Below, one piece after another: positions 56,115 through 64,000 of a DNA stretch of 64,000 nucleotides. The stretch is from NCBI RefSeq assembly GCF_904849725.1, contig NC_058522.1, positions 434,959,529 through 435,023,528 of the forward strand, read 5' to 3'. The stretch comes from Hordeum vulgare subsp. vulgare (taxonomy: Eukaryota; Streptophyta; Magnoliopsida; Poales; Poaceae). How positions within the stretch are numbered: the stretch's first letter is position 1; the number at the start of each line of letters is the position of its first letter. The position numbers and the translations under genes were made by a program. Under the pieces are notes generated by a model. The model ran no database searches. It was given only the letters and a program-made list of their open reading frames with translations, and had not been told where the DNA came from.

Positions 56115-59100
56115 ATGGAGAAAGAATCCCAGCCCGCCGATCACCGGCTCGAGCCGGAGGAACCAGAGCCCGTCACCAGCCCTGGCGGCGCCGCCGCCGC
56201 TCCCATCTACGACGTGTACTTGGACGAGGAGGAGGCGTACCTGGAGGGCCTCGACGTCCCCGCGGCTCCCGTCTACGACGCGGACACGGAGGGTGCCGCG
56301 GCGGCGGCGGTGGAGGCGAATTGGCAGGTCGCCATGGCCGCCGACGAGGCGATTGCGCACGCCATGCACATGCAGGACCTCGTGGAGATGGACGAGCGGG
56401 ATCTGGGCCTCTACCCCGCCTCCTCCGGGGCCAGTGTCGGCTTCGGCGCCAGGGCCACCGCGGCGAACTTCTTGGAGAGCGGAACCTTCGACTTCGAGAG
56501 CATTCATGAGGTGGAGACCGGAGCCGGCAATTCGAGAATTCCGGGGGCCCTCGAGTCTCTGCCAAGACCGCCAACCCCAAGCACTGTCGGCGTCGGGGCG
56601 GCCGCATCTCCGGCAAGACAGACCATCCTCTCCCAAGACGCCGGCGGCTCCTCTTCAAGCCAGCAAGTCCCCGGACCCGGGGTAGCCGCTGCCGCTACTG
56701 TGCCAAGCATGACCTTGCCCGTCAGGCTCGCCCCACGGGCAGGAAGATGCGGCGCCCCCTACGCCACCGCCCCGCGGGCAAGACCAATCGGCCCTGCCGA
56801 CGACCCCGTCTCCGTGAAAAGACGGGCCCTCCTCGCCGACGCCGCCTCGTGGGTTATGTTTCCCGCGATGGAAGAAGGGCACGACAACGGCTGGTACGAG
56901 GCCATCGTCGGCGACGGTACTGAGAAGCTAGAGCAGCCGGAGAAGCAGCGACTGCACGAATCATTGCAACTGTGCCTTCCAAGATCTGAACCCTGCAACC
57001 CCGCCGTCGCGGCCGCCGGCGAAGAAGAAGAAAAAGAAGAGGGCGGATTCTCCCTGCCGAAGTTCTGCCAGAGATGGGGCGTGAGCCCGTCCGATCTCGA
57101 GCCCGACGCGCCCGGCCCGTCGATGACGAAGGTGCCCCCTCTGGCCGACCACGAGGTCCCCACGTTCGACTGCGGCATCTGCATGGACACCCTCCCCGTC
57201 TTCGACCTCTTCCACGGGCTCCCCTGCAAGCACAAGTTCTGCGCGACGTGCATGACCACGTACGTGGAGGGCAGGATCCGGGCGAGCGAGCTGCCCATCC
57301 CGTGCCCCGACGCGGCGTGCAAGGGCAAGGAGAACGGCGTCCTCCACCCGGAGATGTGCAAGAAGGCGATCGACTACGGGGCGTTCGACGACTGGGGCGC
57401 GCGTCTCACCGAGAGCGCGCTCCCGCCGGACCGGCGCGCCTACTGCCCGAACCGGCGGTGCGGGGTCATCCTGGAGACGAGCGGCGAGGCGGAGCCGGCC
57501 ATGGCGCCGTGCCCGGCGTGCAAGCACTTGTTGTGCGCCACCTGCGGCATGGAGTGGAGCCCCCAGGGGGCCGGCGTCGAGCACGACTGCGCAAAGGGCC
57601 CCGACGCCGCGCTCGTGAAAAGGCTCGCGCAGGAGCACCAGTGGAAACGGTGCCCCAACTGCAAGATGATCGTCGGGAGGAGCTTCGGGTGCAATCGAAT
57701 GACATGCAGGTATTGCTCTCACTCTTATCTCATGTTTGCGTTAACAGTCTTGCGAAGTACTCAGTTGAGTCGATGCTATATCCGTAAGATCTTACATTAA
57801 GGCCCGTGCAAAAAAATTAACTATTTATTTTTCTCTTTTGCATGTTATGTCACTTGATTGACACCTGGTTAAATCTAAGTTGACTGAGATCTGGTTAAAT
57901 CTAAGTTGATTGAGACCTAGCCCCCCACCCTTACTTAACTAGGTATATATATAGCAACAAACATATGCATGTACTTAAGACCTAGCCACACCCTTACGGT
58001 TAATTAGGTATAGCAACTTACATATATATGCATGTACTTGATTCTTTATATTCTGTTAATTTCCTGTTATCTGAATTTAGCTTACATATAAGTTTTCTAG
58101 AACTAAGTAAGACACTCGATTAGCTGTATTTATCACGGGAAAACTATCATTGTCAACTTTATGTTTCACATCATCTAGCGTCGTAAAAACTACTACCAAC
58201 ACTTGGTTCAAAGCAATCTTAGCGTGCATATTTGTATTCAAACGTAAAACATTTTCCTAAGTATCGTTGGATGGCTAGGAAATATCAAACCCCAAAAAAT
58301 GAATTGGTATACTTTCTCTTGTTAAGGACATCATTAGAATCTGCTCTTATTGCAAAAAGAGAAGGAATCTGGTACGGTCTTGTTTTTCAATAAGCTGTGC
58401 TATATATTGTTTCGGTCGGTTAACTCAACTGATTGTGGCTAGGGTGATTGGCTACAAGTTGTAACTGGTCAGGTAACCAATATATATATGTAGTTATGTA
58501 CATTAACACATGCCATTTTTAGCTTCTGAGACAGGCTGCAGTTATAGTGTCGTTTCCCATACAGTTTGCAAGCAATTATAGATGATATTTTTCTTCTTCA
58601 CAAAGCACATGATGCTATTTCACTTGTCCAATCCAAACAATTTTGTAATCTCATCAATACGTAAGGTTTGATGTCGTACCACTCCCGTGTTGCATCTTTT
58701 TGCTGATCTGTGTATCTGAATCTACCAGTGCACATACATCACACTGCCTTTCTACGACCATTTTATTCCTATATATTTTGGGTTTCGAACGCCATGCTGA
58801 CCTCTGCCAACTCTTTTGTGTTGATGAAGGTGCGGCTTCGTCTTCTGCTACCAGTGCGGGCGCCCCATGAGCAGGGGGCAGCCGGAGCTGGCAGGCCTGC
58901 TGGAGCCATGCCGGTGCCTCGACGCCGGGCTCGCGTTCGCCTTCGCGCACCACCACCAGGCCCACCACGTTGATCTGAACGTGCCGCCGCCGCACCAGCC
59001 CCCGCTCCAGCAGCAGGAGGTGGCGGCGATGGATGCCCTCATGAACGAGCTGCCGGTGTGGGACGAAGAGCCGCCGGTTGTCTTCGCGAACAGGCTGGAG

Positions 59101-59172
59101 GGGGACGACGGCATTCACCAGCCCGGCCCTCAAGATGACCCAGACGTCGACATGGAAATCCATTTTTCCTAA
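56115..59172 (+). CDS. RBR (RING1-IBR-RING2) E3 ubiquitin ligase, two exons
   Basis: Coding exons 56115-57709 and 58830-59172 (645 codons), joined at a CAG|GTATTG donor and a GATGAAG acceptor. The splice leaves an Arg codon and restores the RING2 zinc ligands. The N-terminal 340 residues are acidic, Ala/Pro-rich and low in complexity. RING1 begins at Cys353 (CGICMDTLPVFDLFHGLPCK), then an IBR-like Cys-rich stretch around 430-505, then RING2 (CPNCKMIVGRSFGCNRMTCR, continued in exon 2 with CGFVFCYQCG). In RBR ligases the Cys in this 'GCN' position (here Cys526) accepts ubiquitin from the E2 before passing it to the target, so catalysis looks possible. The C-terminal 90 residues are His/Pro- and Asp-rich. 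Substrate unknown. It is the only host gene seen, and codon use is strongly GC-ending. Confidence 0.92.
57710..58829 (+). other. Intron of the RBR gene
   Basis: 1120 bp, GT…AG, AT-rich. It contains two local duplications: a 26-bp unit (CTGGTTAAATCTAAGTTGA…) at 57865 and 57891, and a diverged unit of about 65 bp (GACCTAGCC … ATGCATGTACTT) at 57912 and 57979. Confidence 0.85.
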
Positions 59173-59388
59173 GTTGGCTTGGTTCGATCGGTTGTGTCTC
59201 TGCATGCACAAGGCGACTGAAAGGTGACATGCATGTTGTTCGTCTCTCTTGATACATGATGACAATGTCTGTTTCTTTCCCGGTTGGGATTTCATGAATT
59301 TTGTACAAGTTTAGAGGATTGGATTTGGCAAAGAATATCGCACTGCAGTATTAAATATGTGTGTTAAACTATTACTTACATGCTACAT
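59173..59388 (+). other. 3' flank of the RBR gene
   Basis: Probable 3' untranslated region and terminator. No clear AATAAA; AT-rich from about 59320. Confidence 0.4.
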
Positions 59389-59583
59389 ATTCTCCTTCCG
59401 TTCCATAATATAACGTGGCTCTTTTTTTTTTTGCAAAGTCAAACCTCACCAACTTTCAACAAGTTTGTGGATTGATTATAGAGTGCTAAAAACATACATA
59501 TTTAGATTTCATCATAACATGGTATTTATAGATATAAACTTAATCAAAGTTTGCAAGAAATGACTTTTTAAAAATCATTATAT
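59389..59583. mobile_element. Stowaway/Mariner-like MITE remnant
   Basis: TCTCCTTCCGTTCCATAATA resembles the CTCCCTCCGTTCC terminus of grass Stowaway elements, and the body (AAAGTCAAACCTCACCAAC …) fits. The matching right inverted repeat is absent, so it is truncated. Confidence 0.55.
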
Positions 59584-59613
59584 ACGGCGAGGCCACATGC
59601 GCAGGCGGTCTCC

Positions 59614-59805
59614 GTGCTCACCGGCGAGCCCTCCTGCGCAGGCCACCATCGTGCTCGTCACGGAGATCTCCGCCGCTGCGCTCACCGGCGAGCCCCCCTG
59701 CGCAGGCCATCGCCGCGCTCGCCAGGGAGATCTCTGCTGTCGTGCTCACAGGTGAGGCCACCTGCGCATGCCGCCGTCGCGCTAACTAGGGAGACTCTTC
59801 GCAGC
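59614..59805. repeat. GC-rich minisatellite, 3 x 64 bp
   Basis: Units start at 59614, 59678 and 59742 with a constant 64-bp period (GTGCTCACCGGCGAGCCCTC…), preceded by a partial unit at 59585-59613. Copies have diverged by several bases each. It is a GC island between two AT-rich stretches. Confidence 0.85.
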
Positions 59806-60483
59806 CGCACATATTAAAAAATGCTATGGTACATACACTAAATTTGCCATCGTGCATAGCAATAGTTGCCATGGGACATTAACTAAACTAGCAAAATGGC
59901 CCGTGCGTTGCCATGGAAAAAAAACATAATCTTTAATGATAATGACCACATTACGTACACATATCATCGCTTGATTTTGAAATTTTATGCACAAATGCAA
60001 GAAAATGTTTCTTCTTTTAAATTTATTCACAAGTTGAAGCAATCTTTACATTTTAAAAATATATATATCATGGCTGTCAAAAATCTTGGTAACTCAAAGA
60101 TTTATTCTGAATTTCAATAAAAAAATTAGAAAACATACAATAATAATTTGATCCATCCAACAGTTAATTCTTCAAAATTCACACAGTTATATTGGCACAA
60201 AGACTTAGAAGCATTAATGTTTAACTACATACATTAGATCTTTCGTAAACAATTTTACAAATATGGGAACAATTTTAAAATCGAGAACATTTTTTACAAT
60301 TTACAAACATTTACTAAAAATCGTGAATATTTTTTATATTTCGAACGGGTTTAAATATTTTCTTTTGAATTGGCAACCAATTCAAGAAAAGGCGAACATA
60401 ATTTTTTATGTTGGAGGATTTTATTTTAAATTCACAAACATTTTTTGAAACGCATGAAGTTTTTCTAAATAAACAAACATTTT

Positions 60484-60563
60484 TATAAATCAGTAATATA
60501 TTTATTAAATTCATGAACATTGTTATAAATCAGTAATATATTTATTAAATTCATGGACATTAT
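60484..60563. repeat. Two tandem 40-bp units
   Basis: TATAAATCAGTAATATATTT… repeated once at a 40-bp period with two base changes. Confidence 0.85.
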
Positions 60564-61809
60564 GTTTTCGTCAGCATTTCATTTCAAAATTCCTATTTTT
60601 TAATATGCAAAAGTATATGTAATTCTAAATTATTTAAATTAGAAATACACAAAAATGGAATGGAAAATTTTAAATAAAAAAAGAAACTATCAAAACAGGC
60701 ATTAGCTATTTTTAAAATTTTAGGATATTTCTTAAATGCATTAACATATTTTCAATTAGAAAGCATTTTGTTAAATGCCTTTAATAATTTTGAATACATG
60801 GAATTGTATTTGAAATCATGGACTTTTCTTATTGTACAAATATTTTTCTAAAATTGCAACATTTTATTGTATATGCGAGCATTTTATACAAAACTCCGGG
60901 CAGTTTTTGAAGTCACAAACATTTTATTTTTTAAATATGTTGATTTATAATTTTCAGTTTTTTGAAATTTTAAAGATTATTTGAAGTTCTAAATTATTTA
61001 AAATAAAAAAATAAAACAGAACTGAAAATAAATAAATAAACGGAACTAAAAGCAGGCGCCTGTGCATGGGCCGGCCCATACGGTGTGCTGGATATTCTCC
61101 CAGCATGCAGAGCGTAATATAGGAGGTTTTTACATGGGCCGGCCCAGTCCAAGATTTTTTGCTTTGTGAAACGTTTTCTATTACTTACCGGTGGCATGGT
61201 GGGTAATTTATGCAAACTTTAGGGGTAATTTCCATGACGGACGATCAGAAACCCTATTTGCATTATTATTAGGGAGAGATTTGTTGTGGTCCAGAAAGCA
61301 AAACATGACATGGTACATAGACTAAATTTTTAAAATAAAAATTTCCATGGTAGATACATTAAAATTGTCATGATGCATAGACTATAGTTGCCATGATTGA
61401 TAAACTAAATTTACCATTGCCCCATAAAAAGTATATTTTTCATATTGCAAATAAGATGAAAAAATTGCCATGGGTCCTTTAACCCGCCTTAATGAAACAA
61501 ATATGTAAGTTTCGCATTATGGACAAAAGAGGTGTAAATTTTCCATGATGGACACAAAGATGCTTGTCCTCTAGTTAGGAAAAGTGCAAAAAGGTTTAAA
61601 AAAAGCAGCAAATTGATGAGTTTGCTTCTCCTAAAAACACATGGCATTTTTTCGAATTGGTAATGGTGAAATGGAAAAAATAGGGATTTATGTTCATGTG
61701 TAGAGGATGGCAAAACTTGGGGATACATTTCTTTCACAAAGATGAGAATTTGCAATGGGGCATGGGAAAAATAAAAAAAGTTCTTCTCTAGAAAACACAT
61801 GTCAACTTT

Positions 61810-61843
61810 GGGGGGGGGGGACTTGGGGGGGGGGGGGGGGGGG
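61810..61843. repeat. Two long G homopolymers
   Basis: Runs of 11 G (61810-61820) and 19 G (61825-61843) separated by ACTT. Confidence 0.9.
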
Positions 61844-62331
61844 CTTGAAAAAAGGTACATGGCAAACATAAGAAAAATGAGTTCTATAAAAGAAATAGAA
61901 AATCTAGGGAATTCGCAATGCACACGTCGCAAGTTTTAAGAATTTGTTCTTTCAAAAAACATGCCAAGTTTTTGAAACATGTAAAAAGGGCACATGGAAA
62001 ATTTTGTTTTTTTTCTTTTAAACACAAAATATAGGATGGGAAATTTAGCAAAATATCCATGGGAGCGTGGAAAATTCAGTAATTTCTAAAAACTTGCCAT
62101 GGTATAAATAGTATATTTGGCAGGAATTACAAAAAATAATTACACTAATTTTGTTGTGTGAGAAAATAATATGGCAAAAGGGTCATAAGTTTTGCCAAGG
62201 GTAAAGCAAAGTTAGAATATCAAGAATTGCCATGTTCTCAAACTCAAAACAAAAATGTAAATGCAATATTGTTCGAATAGGTAGGCAAAGGGACACAATA
62301 GATGTTGTCGTCATGGTAACATAAGTTTCTA

Positions 62332-62535
62332 GTTGCCATGGCAGCCACAACTATAAAATTAACAAAAAAACTAAATACATGGCAACAAGCTTGTAGTTGC
62401 CATGGCAACACATCCATAAAATTCACATTGCAAACACAACATTCATTTGGTTCCATGGCACACTCATCTATAAATTTACATGGCAGAAACACAAACATTC
62501 TTTTAGTTCCAATAGCTTCTAGTTGCCATGGCAAC
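62332..62535. repeat. Repeated GTTGCCATGGCAAC palindrome
   Basis: Perfect 14-bp palindromes at 62396-62409 and 62522-62535 and a near copy at 62332-62345, each followed by related A-rich sequence (ACACATC-ATAAA). Related words occur at 59875 and 59908. Confidence 0.8.
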
Positions 62536-62679
62536 ACATCATAAATATGCATGGCAAAACACAACATTCTTTTAGTTCCATGTTAACACATTCACTCGGA
62601 GGAGACGTACTTGTCGACAACGAGTTGCCCACGGTGACTGCATAAATTTCAACATGATATGACGGTTGAGCCTCTTGGA

Positions 62680-62790
62680 GGTGCTCATATGGATAGGGTG
62701 TGCGTGTGTGGCGTTCATAGGGATGAGTGTATGCGCGTGTATATGAGCCCTTGCGTCTGTACTGTGTTAAAAATATAAAAATTGCACTGA
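62680..62790. mobile_element. Possible LINE-like 3' tail
   Basis: GGTGCTCATATGGATAGGGT … GTATATGAGCCCTTGCGTCT, ending in an A-rich stretch, resembles the 3' end of common Triticeae non-LTR repeats by recall. No coding part is attached. Confidence 0.3.
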
Positions 62791-62852
62791 TACGAGAATC
62801 ACAAAACGATGGTTGTGCATTCATGGGGTAATCACATGGCAACTAAATAGAT

Positions 62853-63006
62853 TGTTGAGTATATTGATTAGTTAAGAAATATGAGATAGATTAGGATTTG
62901 TCCTACCTTGTCCTATACTTCAAGTTGGTCATTGTACTCCTGTATATGCTCATGAGGCTCAAGCAATACAAAAACTATTCCATCAATCCCTCTCTTCCTT
63001 CTAACA
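62853..63006 (+). repeat. 5' LTR of the TRIM
   Basis: 154 bp, TG…CA, about 90% similar by eye to its partner. Confidence 0.85.
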
Positions 63007-63242
63007 TGGTATCTTCCGTAAGTTTCTAGACCTACCCGCCTCATGCCACCCCCATGGCGATCGGCCTCCATGACCGCCATTGGGGGTCGTGTCGCCCATA
63101 CCTAGGGTTCGTCCGCCGGTCGTGTTGACCAGCTGTCCTAGAGAGTCTTTTTCCCGATCTCTGGGGGGATGTCCGTCGGCTTACCTTCGGATTCTTCTTC
63201 AGTCTCACCGTATGCGTCGCTACCATTGTGACTGCGGAGGGA

Positions 63243-63398
63243 TGTTGAGTATATTGATTAGTTAGGAAATATGAGATAGACTAGGATTTGTCCTACCTTG
63301 TCTTGTACTCCAAATTGGTCGTTGTACTTCTATATATATGTCCATGAGGCTCAAGCAATACAACAACTACTCCATTAATCCATCTCTTCCTTCTAACA
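63243..63398 (+). repeat. 3' LTR of the TRIM
   Basis: 156 bp, TG…CA, preceded by a purine run. Confidence 0.85.
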
Positions 63399-63692
63399 GA
63401 GATAAACTAACAAAAATAAAGAAACAAAGGTTGAGCAAAGGTGCTACCTGCAAAGGGATGTACCCAGGACACGGGGGTAGGGGGGGCTTGTGTAGTGCGC
63501 CGTCGTAATGGTCGAGCTCGACATGGGTCCCGTTCCTCTACCTCCTATGATGTCGTTTGATTCTACCCCAATGAACGTACCTTAGCTATTGCACACGTGC
63601 TCAGGTCAGGCCTCGATGAGAGATAGATGGGACCTCGCATTTGTGACTAACGCGTCGGAAAGCGACACATGCACGGTGGTCGTCGTCATCGC
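63399..63692. other. Intergenic, nothing recognised
   Basis: No gene or repeat boundary that I can support between the TRIM and the next LTR. Confidence 0.5.
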
Positions 63693-64000
63693 TGTTGGGG
63701 ATATACCCCGCAGTGTAACCCGGCTTAAAGTATGACCCGCCAAGGACTTGGCAACTCACCGGCGACTCAGCAGTGACCTGGCGGGCGACTCATACTTGAC
63801 TCCACAGGCGACTCAGACAAATGACGAAGGCCCAAGGCCCGGCATACACCCTGGCATAAGGCGGCTCATAGAGAGGCCGGGAGGGCTGGCTCACAAGAGA
63901 AGGCCCAAGAAGAGGAGAGACTCCCTCACAAAGGAAACAAGACCCGAATTAGGATTCAAGACAGACTAGTCCTATTCCTACTCCTAGTAGGACTCTACAT
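63693..64000 (+). repeat. Start of another LTR, cut by the window end
   Basis: TGTTGGGGATATACCCC with a small inverted repeat (GGGGATATACCCC), followed by GC-rich CGGCGACTC-type repeats, is the common start of a Triticeae LTR family by recall. The second end is outside the window. Confidence 0.55.

Larger units (their letters stand above)
59806..62331. other. AT-rich repeat-derived DNA without genes
   Basis: Short degenerate words such as AAACATTTTT and GAACATTTTT recur from 60290 to 60930. A 40-bp tandem pair is at 60484-60563 and G-runs are near 61810. GGGCCGGCCC occurs at about 61068 and 61137. No open frame with protein-like composition. Probably old non-autonomous transposon sequence of unassigned class. 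Confidence 0.5.
62853..63398 (+). mobile_element. TRIM-type miniature LTR retrotransposon
   Basis: Two direct repeats of about 155 bp (62853-63006 and 63243-63398) begin TGTTGAGTATATTG and end TTCTAACA. They enclose a 236-bp interior with no coding capacity. TGGTATC at 63007, directly after the first LTR, fits a tRNA-Met-type primer site cut to seven bases, and the purine run TGCGGAGGGA precedes the second LTR. Flanks TAGAT and GAGAT share AGAT, an imperfect 5-bp TSD. Confidence 0.85.

Noticed and set aside
55801..56685. 294-codon frame overlapping the RBR start
   Set aside because: Arg/Pro-rich shadow of the true exon in another frame; the RBR frame has zinc motifs and the correct splice joint. 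Retained only as an upstream-ATG remark.
57074..57787. 237-codon frame inside the RBR exon
   Set aside because: Shadow frame caused by high GC3; no domain.
59614..59817. 67-codon open frame
   Set aside because: Arises from the 64-bp minisatellite; no independent support.

Overview
This window is nuclear DNA from a large-genome grass, most probably a Triticeae species (wheat, Aegilops, barley or a relative). The evidence is stacked nested LTR retrotransposons, CACTA DNA transposons with grass-type subterminal repeats, MITEs, GT-AG introns and one GC-rich, intron-containing gene with a plant-type product. There are no bacterial operons, no CRISPR array and no rRNA. I see one credible host gene in 64 kb. 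Family-level transposon statements rest on recalled knowledge; the termini, target-site duplications (TSDs), primer-binding sites and frames are read directly.

Layout. (1) 1-18838 is the right-hand part of a CACTA element (CACTA-1, + strand; remnants of a Ulp1-like protease ORF and a small viroplasmin-domain membrane protein). It is split by a non-autonomous gypsy-like LTR element at 259-16766 (TSD GTCGT). That element is itself split in its 5' LTR by a LARD-like element at 352-9991 (TSD TTTTT, two 3231-bp LTRs, gag-only interior). (2) 18839-40960 is the 5' half of a second CACTA (CACTA-2, minus strand; broken transposase). It is interrupted by a TCGGT/ACCGAG-rich LTR-like repeat (20424-34133), which in turn contains a 12.2-kb Tat-clade Ty3/gypsy element on the minus strand (Tat-A, 20760-32989, TSD GTGCC). 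A 5.2-kb solo LTR (34202-39424, TSD TCACC) also lies in CACTA-2. (3) 41509-53860 is a second member of the same Tat family on the plus strand (Tat-B, TSD CTAAC). (4) 53861-59400 is the gene island: a Tourist-like MITE (55165-55473) and a two-exon RBR-type E3 ubiquitin ligase gene (56115-59172). (5) 59389-64000 holds a Stowaway-like MITE remnant, a 3 x 64-bp GC-rich minisatellite, AT-rich repeat-laden DNA, a 546-bp TRIM (62853-63398) and the start of another LTR at 63693.

How the parts work. Both Tat copies carry gag, protease, RT, two RNase H domains and integrase in one direction. Between a 70-bp tandem array and the 3' LTR they carry a six-exon gene in the opposite direction. Both share an in-frame UAG at the protease/RT border. 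Neither looks autonomous, because each has its own stops and frameshifts. The LARD and the gypsy-like element lack pol and would depend on enzymes supplied in trans. By eye, LTR pairs differ least in the innermost LARD and most in the gypsy-like element that hosts it, as the nesting order predicts.
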